This document shows, one piece after another, positions 18,319 through 27,164 of a DNA stretch of 64,000 nt (positions within the stretch are counted from its first letter, which is position 1; the number at the start of each line of letters is the position of its first letter). The notes beneath the pieces are model-generated. The model was given only the letters and a program-made list of their open reading frames with translations. It made no database searches and was not told where the DNA came from. The translations under genes and the position numbers were made by a program. The DNA is from Paucihalobacter ruber (lineage in GTDB: Bacteria > Bacteroidota > Bacteroidia > Flavobacteriales > Flavobacteriaceae): assembly GCF_006494535.1 (NCBI RefSeq), contig NZ_VHIQ01000006.1:248001-312000 (forward strand), in the 5' to 3' direction.

Positions 18319-18519
18319 ATGTCAAAATCTATTAATTATCTCCTTATTCTTGTCGGCGGATTGGTAGCCTTATACGCGCAGGCCGGAGAAACCCAAAATC
18401 AGTATTTATTAATTGGTGGTGTTGTTGTTTTGATGATGGGTTTATATCGAATTTCCAGAAATTTATCAAGTAAATCTGAAAGTTCAGATGATGATCAGCA
18501 CCAACAAAACCCGGAGTAA
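18319..18519 (+). CDS. Small two-helix membrane protein, unknown
   Basis: A 66-residue protein with two hydrophobic helices (YLLILVGGLVALYAQA and YLLIGGVVVLMMGLYRI) and an acidic, Gln-rich tail (SSKSESSDDDQHQQNPE). I do not recognise a family. Its stop is immediately followed by the ATG of the Smr gene (18520), so the two are likely translated together. The frame is supported by the membrane pattern, the coupling to a clear gene and a -7 promoter element upstream. Confidence 0.75.
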   Translation: MSKSINYLLILVGGLVALYAQAGETQNQYLLIGGVVVLMMGLYRISRNLSSKSESSDDDQHQQNPE

Positions 18520-19077
18520 ATGGCAAAGTTTAAAATAGGCGATAAGGTTGCAGTCTTAGACGACGACATGGAAGGCGTTGTTAATGGCATTGAAGGTACT
18601 ACCGTTACATTGTTAACATCTGAAGGATTTGAACTTGATTTTCAGGCTAAAGAACTAATTTCCATAAACAAAGACATCAGTATTGAAAACAACGTATTCA
18701 ATTCTGAAATTAATCAAATCAAATCTTTAAAAGAGCAATCTCAAAAACCTAAACCTGTTGTAAAAATAAAGACCAAAGAAGTTTATAAGCCGATTATAGA
18801 TTTACACATTCATCAATTGGTTGAAAAGACTGCTCATTTAACCAATTACGATATGTTGAATATTCAGCTCGACACGGCTAAATTTCAATTAGAACGTGCC
18901 ATTGCCAATCGCACACCAAAAATTGTGTTTATTCATGGTGTGGGTGAAGGCGTGCTGAAAATGGAACTAGAAACTTTGTTGAGACGCTATGACAATGTTA
19001 GCTTTTACGAAGCCGACTTTAAAACTTACGGATTTGGCGCCACCGAAGTAAAAATCTTCCAGAATAAATCTAATTGA
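18520..19077 (+). CDS. Smr domain-containing protein
   Basis: A 185-residue protein. The N-terminus ([19 protein letters not shown]) is a small SH3-like beta barrel. The C-terminal half is an Smr domain: [10 protein letters not shown] near residue 91 and [16 protein letters not shown] near 143, the conserved DLH and HGxGxG motifs of Smr nucleases, as in the MutS2 C-terminus. It is cytosolic and likely acts on nucleic acid, either nicking DNA or cleaving RNA near stalled ribosomes (family knowledge; not shown here). It ends convergently with the TSP3 lipoprotein, overlapping by 8 bases. Confidence 0.88.
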   Translation: MAKFKIGDKVAVLDDDMEGVVNGIEGTTVTLLTSEGFELDFQAKELISINKDISIENNVFNSEINQIKSLKEQSQKPKPVVKIKTKEVYKPIIDLHIHQLVEKTAHLTNYDMLNIQLDTAKFQLERAIANRTPKIVFIHGVGEGVLKMELETLLRRYDNVSFYEADFKTYGFGATEVKIFQNKSN

Positions 19078-19993
19078 AAACAGGAAATTTCTGAACTGTT
19101 ACGGTAGATACATTTTCCCCGAAGTCTAAGATGGTTTGGTTTAAAAAACTAAACTGAACGTTATTGACTTGAACTTTAATGGTATAGGTTCTAACCACCG
19201 CATGCGGTCTAAATGCTACAGCCGGTACAGAAGTACTTACATTTGGATTCAGGTAATCAGGTAGTCCACCGGGTTCTGTAATGTCATTTCTCGGGTTCTC
19301 ATCTTGCAGAATATTTTCTTCATCGCGTGTCAATGCACCATCACCATCGTCATCGATATCAAGGTAATCAGGAATACCGTCACCATCAGTGTCTAACGGG
19401 TTAATTCTTGGATCGGTGTTTAAAGTATTTGGTGTTAACTCGTCACGCGTTAAAACATTATCACCATCATCATCTACATCTAAAAAATTTGGAATACCGT
19501 CGTTATCAGAGTCGTCGTCAAACAAGTTACCGTTGCCATTTACATCTTCAAATTCTGCGGGAATACCATCATTGTCATCATCTCGGGCAATAATGGTAAT
19601 AATTACAGTTCCTGTGGGTGTGTCTTCTTCAGAACGTACAGAAACGTTAGCCGGCGGAATGGGATTACAAAATAAATCATTTCCGGTAACCGTACCATTG
19701 TAAACGCGATAATTTAAACGATTGGTGGTGCCATTAATATTGCGTTCAATGATGATAGTATCCTGAACTTGATTGAGTACTTCGTCAAAGGCAAATAAGG
19801 ATTCAAGCGAAATACCCGATAAACTCAAGGCTAAAGATTCATTTTGAGCGTCGTTGATTTTGTAAAAAATTAATTGCCCGCATTCATTAATGGTGAATTC
19901 ATCTTCAAAATCAAACGACAAGTCTATCAAATCACCGTCGTTACAAGCAGTTAATGTTATTAAAAATATTACAATTCCGAGAACCTTGCGCAT
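19070..19993 (-). CDS. Lipoprotein with thrombospondin type 3-like calcium repeats
   Basis: A 307-residue protein with a lipoprotein signal (lipobox LTAC, Cys17). Residues about 130-230 hold Asp-rich repeats such as [36 protein letters not shown] and [18 protein letters not shown], the DxDxDGxxD pattern that binds Ca(II) in thrombospondin type 3 repeats. The flanking parts are beta-rich and unrecognised. It is probably outer-membrane anchored and surface or periplasm facing. The AT-poor, repetitive Asp codons create long antisense open frames that are not genes. Confidence 0.85.
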   Translation of the reverse strand: MRKVLGIVIFLITLTACNDGDLIDLSFDFEDEFTINECGQLIFYKINDAQNESLALSLSGISLESLFAFDEVLNQVQDTIIIERNINGTTNRLNYRVYNGTVTGNDLFCNPIPPANVSVRSEEDTPTGTVIITIIARDDDNDGIPAEFEDVNGNGNLFDDDSDNDGIPNFLDVDDDGDNVLTRDELTPNTLNTDPRINPLDTDGDGIPDYLDIDDDGDGALTRDEENILQDENPRNDITEPGGLPDYLNPNVSTSVPAVAFRPHAVVRTYTIKVQVNNVQFSFLNQTILDFGENVSTVTVQKFPVFN

Positions 19994-20012
19994 TTATCCG
20001 TGTTTAAGTGTA

Positions 20013-20020
20013 CAAAAATA
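20013..20020 (-). promoter_or_regulatory. Candidate -7 element for the TSP3 lipoprotein gene
   Basis: Minus-strand TATTTTTG, 19 bases before the ATG at 19993. A weak TTCG lies about 20 bases upstream of it. Confidence 0.4.
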
Positions 20021-20071
20021 AAGGTTTTAAGATATTATAACGAAGCCCTCAAAGAATAATTTTATTTGCTA

Positions 20072-20079
20072 TACTTTTG
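20072..20079 (+). promoter_or_regulatory. Candidate -7 element for the cysteine desulfurase gene (leaderless)
   Basis: TACTTTTG, an exact TAnnTTTG match, ends only 4 bases before the ATG at 20084. If it is used, transcription would begin at or next to the start codon, giving a leaderless mRNA. Confidence 0.5.
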
Positions 20080-20083
20080 CAGT

Positions 20084-21223
20084 ATGCAAACCGTGTATTT
20101 AGATAACGCCGCTACAACAAGACTTAGAGACGAGGTTGTTGAGACTATGACCCAAGTTTTAAAAAATAACTTTGGAAATGCTTCATCGTCTCATAGTTAT
20201 GGCAGAACTTCTAAATCTTTAATTGAATCTTGCCGAAAGGAAATCGCTTCTTTTTTTAAGGTGTCGGCTGCTGAAATTATTTTTACTTCAGGAGGCACCG
20301 AAGCTGATAATTTGGTCTTGTTAAGTGCGGTTAGAGATTTGGGTGTAGAACAAATTATTAGTACAAAAATCGAGCATCATGCTGTTTTACACACCATTCA
20401 GTATTTGCAAGCAACCTATAATATTGAAGTCAGCTATTTAGACCTCGATGCGCATGGTCATATTGATGTTGCTCAACTTGAAGAATTGTTACAATCCGAT
20501 AAAAAACAACTGGTATCGTTGATGCATATCAATAACGAAATCGGAAATATATTGGATATCAAAAGAATAGCAAACATTTGTAAAGTTAATAATGCGCTAT
20601 TTCACAGTGATACGGTTCAATCTATTGGCCATTATCATTTAGATTTGAGCGACATATCACTGGATTTTATGGCTGCCAGTGCGCATAAATTTCACGGTCC
20701 GAAAGGTGTTGGCTTTTGTTTCGTAAGAAAAAACAGTGGTCTGCAACCTATTTTGATAGGTGGTGAGCAGGAACGCGGACTCCGTGCCGGTACCGAAAGT
20801 ATTCACAATATTGTAGGCATGACCAAGGCTTTGGAATTGGCCTATAAAAATCTGGAATCGGAAAAGCAATATATTCAAGAACTAAAATCTTATTTTATTG
20901 AACAACTTCAAGATATCGAAGGTATTGTGTTTAACGGTGATAGTGCAGCATTTGATAAAAGTACTTATACTATTATAAATGTGCAGTTTCCGTTAACTTC
21001 GACTAAAGCAGAAATGATGCAATTTCAATTAGATTTGAGAGGTATTGCCTGCTCAAAAGGTAGTGCCTGCCAAAGTGGAAGCAACCGGGTTTCTCATGTG
21101 CTGGCTGAAATTCAATCGGCTGAAATGTTAAAAAAACCTTCTATTCGTTTTTCCTTTAGTATTTTTAACACGAAAGAAGACATTGTCTATACAGTTAACG
21201 CCATAAAAGAATTGCTATCTTAA
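20084..21223 (+). CDS. Cysteine desulfurase family protein (NifS/IscS-like)
   Basis: I chose the ATG at 20084 (MQTVYLDNAATTRLRDEV), the usual first residues of the family, over 20066, which overlaps the promoter. The 379-residue PLP enzyme has FTSGGTEADNLVL near residue 70, the PLP lysine in AASAHKFHGPKGVGF near 201, and the active-site Cys in CSKGSACQSGS near 327. It takes sulfur from cysteine to make a persulfide for Fe-S clusters or thio-modifications. No scaffold or suf genes are adjacent, so a housekeeping tRNA or cluster role cannot be told apart. The next gene starts at the base after its stop. Confidence 0.9.
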   Translation: MQTVYLDNAATTRLRDEVVETMTQVLKNNFGNASSSHSYGRTSKSLIESCRKEIASFFKVSAAEIIFTSGGTEADNLVLLSAVRDLGVEQIISTKIEHHAVLHTIQYLQATYNIEVSYLDLDAHGHIDVAQLEELLQSDKKQLVSLMHINNEIGNILDIKRIANICKVNNALFHSDTVQSIGHYHLDLSDISLDFMAASAHKFHGPKGVGFCFVRKNSGLQPILIGGEQERGLRAGTESIHNIVGMTKALELAYKNLESEKQYIQELKSYFIEQLQDIEGIVFNGDSAAFDKSTYTIINVQFPLTSTKAEMMQFQLDLRGIACSKGSACQSGSNRVSHVLAEIQSAEMLKKPSIRFSFSIFNTKEDIVYTVNAIKELLS

Positions 21224-22012
21224 ATGCTTAATTACAACACTTTTATTAATGATGTATCCAAATCATGGGTAACCTTTGTTCACGGTGCTGGTGGCAGTTC
21301 GTCTATTTGGTTTAAACAAATAAGAGCCTTTAAACAGGAGTTTAATGTGTTGGTTTTAGACTTGCGCGGGCACGGCAACAGCAAACCTCAGTTAAAGGAT
21401 GCTTTTAATTCTAAGTACACCTTTGATTCTATAACCGCCGATATTCTTGAAGTGATTGATCATTTAAAAATAGAGAAATCGCATTTTGTGGGTATTTCGT
21501 TAGGTACTATTTTGATTAGAAATTTAGCTGAGAAACATCCGCATCGGGTTGAAAGTATGATCATGGGTGGCGCTATTATGAAACTGGATATGAGGTCGCA
21601 ATTCTTAATGCGTGTTGGCGTCATTTTTAAATCTGTGATACCTTATATGTACCTCTACAAGTTTTTTGCCTTTATTATTATGCCTCGTAAAAATCATCGC
21701 GAGTCGCGTTCATTGTTTGTAAATGAAGCCAAAAAACTCTATCAAAAAGAATTTGTACGATGGTTTAAACTGACATCAGAAATCAATCCATTATTGCGAT
21801 TTTTTAGGGCGAAAGACATTAAAATTCCAACCCTTTATGTAATGGGAGAACAGGATTACTTGTTTTTACCAACCATAAAAAAGGTGGTTTCTATGCATTC
21901 CGTTTCGCAATTGGTGGTGATTCCCGATTGCGGGCATGTGGTCAACTACGAGCGCCATGAGGCATTTAACAATACCACTATTAATTTTTTAAACAACCTA
22001 AGCATTTCTTAG
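21224..22012 (+). CDS. Alpha/beta hydrolase
   Basis: A 262-residue protein with the alpha/beta hydrolase order: oxyanion HGAGGSSSIWF near residue 19, LDLRGHGNSKP near 48, nucleophile Ser in GISLGT near 92, Asp in MGEQDYLF near 208, and His in DCGHVVNYE near 238. It is cytosolic and of unknown substrate. The ATG follows the cysteine desulfurase stop with no gap, so the two are co-transcribed. It ends convergently with the TonB receptor, overlapping by 4 bases. Confidence 0.9.
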   Translation: MLNYNTFINDVSKSWVTFVHGAGGSSSIWFKQIRAFKQEFNVLVLDLRGHGNSKPQLKDAFNSKYTFDSITADILEVIDHLKIEKSHFVGISLGTILIRNLAEKHPHRVESMIMGGAIMKLDMRSQFLMRVGVIFKSVIPYMYLYKFFAFIIMPRKNHRESRSLFVNEAKKLYQKEFVRWFKLTSEINPLLRFFRAKDIKIPTLYVMGEQDYLFLPTIKKVVSMHSVSQLVVIPDCGHVVNYERHEAFNNTTINFLNNLSIS

Positions 22013-24474
22013 AGTTGGGCCGATAGCCTTAAATTGAAAACCCTTGGTGTTAAAAAATTTGGAATGGCATACTGTGCTTTGCTGTTAACGTCTCTCACCC
22101 AGGTATTCGTAATCGAGTTTTGGTTGTTGAAGATGTTGTAGATTTCAAATCCAACCGACAATGATTTGAAATGACGTCTCCAATTATTATGAAGATCTCC
22201 AAGTTTAACAATATCGTATAGAAATCCGGCGTCGGCTCTGCGATAATCGCGCAGTCTTATTTGAAAATCGTATGGGTCTGCAAAACTTGGTGAACCACCG
22301 GGAACACCTGTGTTATAAACTAAATTGAGATACATTCGCAAGTCTGGAATATTGGGAACATAATCCTGAAACAGCACACCAAATTTTAATCGCTGATCGG
22401 TTGGTCTGGCAATAAAGCCACGATTATCGATATTTTCTTCAGTTTTTAAATAACCAAAGCTAAACCATGATTCGGTTCCCGGAACAAATTCACCATTCAA
22501 CCTTAGGTCTAAACCGTAGGCATATGCTTCGGCGTTGTTTCTGGCGCGGTATCTTATTCTAACATTTTCAATAGTATAAGGATTCACATCGGTTAATCCT
22601 TTGTAATAGGCCTCGGCTACCAGTTTAAAAGGTCTGTCCCACATGGTAAAACTGTGCTCGCTTCCTAAAACCACATGAAAGGATTGTTGTGCTTTAACCT
22701 CGGGTCTTACGGTTCCCGTAGAATCTCTAAGCTCTCGATAAAATGGCGGTTGGTAATACATACCGCCGGCAACTCTAAACAACACATCGGCATCCCAATC
22801 GGGTTTAATGGCGAATTGCGCGCGCGGACTCACAACGGTTTGGTTATTTGAGTTAATGTTGTCACCACTAACAGTCCAACTGTGTGCTCTTACACCGGCG
22901 TTGTAATACACTTCGTGCTTGCCAATATAACCGCGTTTGCTCCATTGAAGTGCAGCCTGAAAACGGTCGACGTTTACAAAATTGGTAGCACGAATATTTT
23001 GAAAGGCTACCAACGGTCCCGTAAAGGGTTCGTAAGGTTGATTGTTTGGAATATTAAAGTTTGGCGGTCTAATTGAAAACCCGGCAGAGTCAATCACTTC
23101 CCATTCAACCAGGCGGTCTCTAAAATCTTCGCGGGTATAGCGAATAGACCATTCCAGATTAGACGATTCGTCTATTTTGTACTCGCCGTCGTGTTGAATA
23201 TTGGTAATTAAGGCATCTAAATCGTTTCGGGCATGGGTTAACTGAGAACCGATACCTTCACTAAATTCTACTTCACCTAAATTTTCGTCGCCTATGTTGG
23301 TATTGACTTCACCCAATCGGTAACGCGCCAAGATATCAAAATATTCCTGTTCCTGAGTGTGATAGGCCGAAACAGTAAAGTTAAGTGTGAGTTTATCACT
23401 AGCGTAATAATCGGCTTTAAACGCGCCAAAAATGGTTTGATATTGCGATTTTTCCTGACCATCGTAAAACACCAGTAAAGCAACAGGGTTTTGTAAAGTT
23501 CCAAAGTTGGTTTGACGGTTTGAGGGTTCAAAATTATATTGGTTAAGCGAAATGTTTCCAAGGAAATTCAAGTGAAATTTATTCGAGAATTTATAGGTTA
23601 AATAGGTTTGTGCGTCTACAAAAACCGGCTCTACTGCGCCTTCGGTCTCCAGCGAATTCAACAATAAACTGTTATCTCTGTATCGCAAACCGGTTAAAGA
23701 TGAAAATTTAGAATCTTTAGAAACAGTTTCAACCGCAACGCTGCCACCCAACAAACTCAAATCGGCTCTCACGCCAAAATCAACCGGATTTCGATAAGTG
23801 ATATCTAACACAGACGAGAGTCTGTCTCCGTATTTAGCCTGAAAACCACCTGCCGAAAAATCAACATTTTCTACCAAATCAGTATTAACAAAGCTCAAGC
23901 CTTCCTGATTTCCGGAGCGAATTAAAAACGGTCTGTAAACCTCAATTCCGTTGACATAAACCAGGTTTTCATCAAAGTTTCCGCCTCTAACCGAGTATTG
24001 AGTGCTCAATTCGTTAGAAATGTTGACACCGGGTAAAGTTTTTAGAATATTTTCAACACCGGGTTGTGCACCTTTAATAGTTCTTAAAATTTGAGGTGAA
24101 ATAGAGGTAACGCCTTCTACGTTTTTTCTTGTTTTTCCTGTTAAAACTACGGTTTCAATTTGTTCAACGTTAACCAGCATTACAGGATTAAATTCAAAAT
24201 CTTCACCGGCTTGAAGATTGACTGTTATTTCAACGTTTTTATGATTTATATGGCTGAACCTTATCTTAACATTGGTATTAGCCGGAATTTTCAATAAATA
24301 AAATCCCGATACATCAGTAATTGTACCGTCATTATTGTTGCTTTGCACATTGACTTCAGCAATTGGCATTTTAAACTCATCTAAAACCACACCTTTAATA
24401 GTGGCAGTTTGAGCTAAACCAAGCATTGGCAGCAATACAGAAAAAAAGAAAAGGTGCTTAAAAAAAGGTTTCAA
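22009..24474 (-). CDS. TonB-dependent outer-membrane receptor
   Basis: An 821-residue protein with a signal peptide ending LGLAQ (about residue 21). Residues about 24-90 form a carboxypeptidase-regulatory-like beta domain (IKGVVLDEFKMPIAEVNVQS). The plug follows with LKTLPGVNISNELSTQYSVR and GGNFDENLVYVNGIEVY, then a long strand-rich barrel ending FNLRLSAQL. It imports a ligand across the outer membrane using TonB energy. No SusD-like gene is next to it, so it is not an obvious glycan-uptake locus; the upstream neighbour, 15 bases away, is an M23 peptidase. The ligand is unknown. Confidence 0.92.
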   Translation of the reverse strand: MKPFFKHLFFFSVLLPMLGLAQTATIKGVVLDEFKMPIAEVNVQSNNNDGTITDVSGFYLLKIPANTNVKIRFSHINHKNVEITVNLQAGEDFEFNPVMLVNVEQIETVVLTGKTRKNVEGVTSISPQILRTIKGAQPGVENILKTLPGVNISNELSTQYSVRGGNFDENLVYVNGIEVYRPFLIRSGNQEGLSFVNTDLVENVDFSAGGFQAKYGDRLSSVLDITYRNPVDFGVRADLSLLGGSVAVETVSKDSKFSSLTGLRYRDNSLLLNSLETEGAVEPVFVDAQTYLTYKFSNKFHLNFLGNISLNQYNFEPSNRQTNFGTLQNPVALLVFYDGQEKSQYQTIFGAFKADYYASDKLTLNFTVSAYHTQEQEYFDILARYRLGEVNTNIGDENLGEVEFSEGIGSQLTHARNDLDALITNIQHDGEYKIDESSNLEWSIRYTREDFRDRLVEWEVIDSAGFSIRPPNFNIPNNQPYEPFTGPLVAFQNIRATNFVNVDRFQAALQWSKRGYIGKHEVYYNAGVRAHSWTVSGDNINSNNQTVVSPRAQFAIKPDWDADVLFRVAGGMYYQPPFYRELRDSTGTVRPEVKAQQSFHVVLGSEHSFTMWDRPFKLVAEAYYKGLTDVNPYTIENVRIRYRARNNAEAYAYGLDLRLNGEFVPGTESWFSFGYLKTEENIDNRGFIARPTDQRLKFGVLFQDYVPNIPDLRMYLNLVYNTGVPGGSPSFADPYDFQIRLRDYRRADAGFLYDIVKLGDLHNNWRRHFKSLSVGFEIYNIFNNQNSITNTWVRDVNSKAQYAIPNFLTPRVFNLRLSAQL

Positions 24475-24489
24475 AAAGATACTGTTGGT

Positions 24490-26184
24490 TTACTTTCTAA
24501 AAAATGTTGCCTCAAATGTAGTACTATTTCCAACATTGTCAACAACAATTAGCTTTAATTCGTTTCTGGTATCTGTAACGACGTTATCGTTAAAATCGTG
24601 TGTAAGTGTATTGGTTTTATAGTCGTATTCCAACAAAATAAATTTACCGTTTACAGTAGCACGATAACTGCTAATACCCGAAAGGTCGTCGGTAATTTTA
24701 ATTTTAAGATAGCGATAATTGCTTAACCATTTGCCATTTTGCCAATTAATTGGGGCTACCTGTGGTGCTTTGGTGTCATATTTTAAAGTGAATTCTCCAA
24801 GTGTTTTAGAGTATGCCGAAAGTGTGTTGTTGACCTTCATTGTAGGCAAGTGCAATGCGTTTTTTCTGTAGCCAACCAACCTGGCAATAAATAATTTGTT
24901 TTTGTCAACATCGTCATAGCCGCTCACATCATAATGAATACCAATATTATTTTGAAGTGGTATAATATCCTCATGTAATTTTAACGTGTCGCCGCTCACT
25001 TTAAATTTCAGGTTAACATCGTCGTAAAAGGTATTGGCAGGTATGTTAACGCTAACGTGCTGGTCTTCTATGATTGTAGCTTGATTGGCATAAACATATC
25101 TCAAGTCGGGATTGACTTCAAAATTTGTATTTTTCTCCGGCAGACTTTGTTTTTCGCCATCAATTGAAATATGGACTTGGGCTTTATTTCCCGCAAAATC
25201 TGAAACTACAATTTTATAGATGCTATGTGTGCTATCGGTTACTTTAATATAGCCGTTGTCTATGACATTTCTAAACAAACTTAATGGGTTGTTAGGTTCA
25301 ACAAATAATTTTTGTACGAGGGAGCGTTTGGTTTTGTAGTGTTCGTAATCTATAAATCTGTTAAGGTGCGAGGTCTCATCAAAACTGAATTTTTTAAAAT
25401 CAATTTCAAAATTTTTCACCCCGTTAAGATGTGTAGCAATATTGCTAACACCATTTTTGTTAGCGGCTAAATCCAGTAAATCATGACTGGTAATACCAAA
25501 ACCAATGGTACCGAAAGCGGTGAAGGGTTCTATCTCATATTCATTATTGGCTTTAGGGATAATTCTCAGTTCTTTACGCTGATTTTTGCCGTTAATATAG
25601 CTGTACTTGTCTTTAGGGTACACGTAAATATTTTGAATGACCGGTGCTTTTGAATCTCGAGGGATCAAACCAAATAGCATAGGGTTGATTGGGCGTTCGA
25701 GGTTATCGCGAATTTCGTAATGTAAATGCGGACCACCTGAACTGCCGGTGTTTCCTGAATAAGCAATAACTTCTCCCTGAGTAACTTGAAGTTCATTGGC
25801 TACAGGGAATAATTCAATTTCGAAGATTTCACGCTGGTACTGTTCCTTCTTTAAATAGGCTTCTAGTTTGGGTGCCAATTTTTGCAAATGGGCATAAACA
25901 GTTGTGTAGCCATTTGGATGGGTTATATACAGCGCTTTGCCGTAACCATAATGAGCAATTTTTATTCGGCTCACATAGCCATCGGCAGCGGCGAGTACTT
26001 TAAGGCCTTCAGTTTGCTGTGTTTTAATATCCATGCCTGAATGGAAATGATTATTTCGTAATTCGCCGAATGTACCCGATAAAATAATGGGTATTTCCAG
26101 CGGACTATTAAAATAATCTTGCGGATAAGGATTTTGCGAAACAGCTAATTGAATCGATAACAATACGATAAACCAATATTTCAT
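24490..26184 (-). CDS. M23 family metallopeptidase (LytM-like)
   Basis: A 564-residue exported protein (signal peptide ending LAVSQ, about residue 16). The peptidase domain lies near the N-terminus: HFHSGMDIKTQQ near residue 47 holds the first His and Asp zinc ligands, and HLHYEI near 155 holds the second His motif. The remaining 400 residues are beta-sandwich-like with no clear match. M23 enzymes cut peptidoglycan cross-links, or serve as regulators when inactive; here the zinc motif looks intact. It is first in a two-gene operon with the TonB receptor and divergent from the zapA cluster. Confidence 0.9.
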   Translation of the reverse strand: MKYWFIVLLSIQLAVSQNPYPQDYFNSPLEIPIILSGTFGELRNNHFHSGMDIKTQQTEGLKVLAAADGYVSRIKIAHYGYGKALYITHPNGYTTVYAHLQKLAPKLEAYLKKEQYQREIFEIELFPVANELQVTQGEVIAYSGNTGSSGGPHLHYEIRDNLERPINPMLFGLIPRDSKAPVIQNIYVYPKDKYSYINGKNQRKELRIIPKANNEYEIEPFTAFGTIGFGITSHDLLDLAANKNGVSNIATHLNGVKNFEIDFKKFSFDETSHLNRFIDYEHYKTKRSLVQKLFVEPNNPLSLFRNVIDNGYIKVTDSTHSIYKIVVSDFAGNKAQVHISIDGEKQSLPEKNTNFEVNPDLRYVYANQATIIEDQHVSVNIPANTFYDDVNLKFKVSGDTLKLHEDIIPLQNNIGIHYDVSGYDDVDKNKLFIARLVGYRKNALHLPTMKVNNTLSAYSKTLGEFTLKYDTKAPQVAPINWQNGKWLSNYRYLKIKITDDLSGISSYRATVNGKFILLEYDYKTNTLTHDFNDNVVTDTRNELKLIVVDNVGNSTTFEATFFRK

Positions 26185-26305
26185 ATCGAGGGATTTAAAT
26201 GCTAAAATATTAATTTACTTTAAATTAAACACAAAAATCTAAACATTTTGATGACAATTAGTTAACAATTATTATTCCATTTATTAAAAAATAAATATAA
26301 AAGAA

Positions 26306-26336
26306 TTGTCTTATTTAAATTGTAATGTTAACTTTG
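26306..26336 (+). promoter_or_regulatory. Bacteroidota-type promoter for the coiled-coil/zapA operon
   Basis: TTG at 26306-26308, a 20-base spacer, and TAACTTTG at 26329-26336. Both elements fit the Bacteroidota sigma factor consensus. The ATG is 25 bases downstream at 26362. Confidence 0.65.
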
Positions 26337-26361
26337 TTTCAATAAGATTGGTTCGCAATTT

Positions 26362-26652
26362 ATGAGTCAGATTGAAGAAATTGTTGATTCTTTAGAGAAT
26401 AAAATTAGTAAGATTTTGCACAAACAAGAAGTCTTGAAACAGGCCAACCAGCGTTTGTCTGAAGAATTACAGCAATATCAGCAACAAGTACGATCTTTAC
26501 AGGAAGAAATTAGTTCTTGGACAGAAAAGTACGAGTCGCTCAAAATAGCCAATTCAATCTTGGGCAGTGATGAAGACAAACGTGATACAAAGCTTAAAAT
26601 AAATACGCTAATTAGAGAAATAGATAATTGCATCACACAATTATCAGAGTAA
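26362..26652 (+). CDS. Small coiled-coil protein upstream of zapA
   Basis: A 96-residue soluble protein, nearly all heptad-like: VDSLENKISKILHKQEVLK, then ANQRLSEELQQYQQQVRSLQ, a break near residue 65, and a final helix INTLIREIDNCITQLSE. I do not recognise a named family. It is four bases from zapA and shares the promoter at 26306, so a role as a ZapB-like partner of ZapA at the division ring is a fair inference, not a demonstrated one. Confidence 0.8.
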   Translation: MSQIEEIVDSLENKISKILHKQEVLKQANQRLSEELQQYQQQVRSLQEEISSWTEKYESLKIANSILGSDEDKRDTKLKINTLIREIDNCITQLSE

Positions 26653-26655
26653 GGC

Positions 26656-26949
26656 ATGGCAGAACCTTTAAAAATAAAGCTTTCAATTGCAAACAGGGTT
26701 TATCCTTTAACAATTGAACCCAATCAGGAGGAAGGCTTGAGAAAGGCGGCCAAGAGTATAGAAGGTATGATTAGCAAGTTTGAGCAGAGTTATTCCGTTA
26801 GAGATAAACAAGATGTTTTAGCCATGTGTGCTTTGCAGTTTGCAGCACAGTTAGAACAAAAAAGTATAGATAAAGTGACTTTAAATAAAGATGTTGAAGA
26901 TAAGTTAACAGCTTTAAACGAGTTACTTCAAGAACATTTGAGTTCTTAA
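26656..26949 (+). CDS. zapA: Cell division protein ZapA
   Basis: A 97-residue protein. The N-terminal part with LKIKLSIANRVYPLTIEPNQ and GLRKAAKSIEGMISKF matches the ZapA domain (FtsZ-binding head), followed by a short C-terminal coiled coil (KVTLNKDVEDKLTALNELLQ). ZapA bundles FtsZ protofilaments at midcell. Normal length for the family. It sits between the coiled-coil gene and a structured RNA; in Gammaproteobacteria zapA likewise precedes the 6S RNA gene. Confidence 0.88.
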   Translation: MAEPLKIKLSIANRVYPLTIEPNQEEGLRKAAKSIEGMISKFEQSYSVRDKQDVLAMCALQFAAQLEQKSIDKVTLNKDVEDKLTALNELLQEHLSS

Positions 26950-26976
26950 CGTTCTTTAAAAATAAATAAGGTTACT

Positions 26977-27142
26977 GCCTACATTAGTTAATTTTTTTGA
27001 TAAACTCAACACTAATTCTTTAAGGAGGGTGAGTTTAAGTTGTGAAAGCGTGCTGCCTTGAGCAGATTTTTGAGCAGCTTGTTAGCCCTAAACTTGTTTT
27101 AAGGAGTTTATACAAAATCCAAAACTAATGTAGGCTTTTTTT
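26977..27142 (+). ncRNA. ssrS: Candidate 6S RNA (6S-Flavo type)
   Basis: The 215 bases between zapA and rny are not coding but fold into a long rod. GCCTACATTAG (26977-26987) pairs perfectly with CTAATGTAGGC (27125-27135), which is followed by seven T, so the closing helix doubles as a terminator. Further in, ATAAACTC (27000-27007) pairs with GAGTTTAT (27104-27111), AAGTT (27037-27041) with AACTT (27091-27095), and GCTGC (27052-27056) with GCAGC (27074-27078). Length (about 165 nt), closing stem, internal bubbles and location after zapA fit a 6S RNA, which mimics an open promoter and binds RNA polymerase. The 5' end is estimated from the stem. I have not matched it to the Rfam 6S-Flavo model. 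Confidence 0.75.
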
Positions 27143-27164
27143 ATATCATTAATTTAACACAAAC

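Noticed and set aside
19389-19703. 104-residue plus-strand open frame and an overlapping His-rich frame at 19408-19593
   Set aside because: Both are antisense to the Asp-rich TSP3 repeats; Ser/Pro- and His-rich composition is what the complement of GAT/GAC repeats gives.
22009-26184. TonB receptor as part of a polysaccharide utilisation locus
   Set aside because: No SusD-like gene, glycoside hydrolase or sensor is adjacent; its neighbour is an M23 peptidase.
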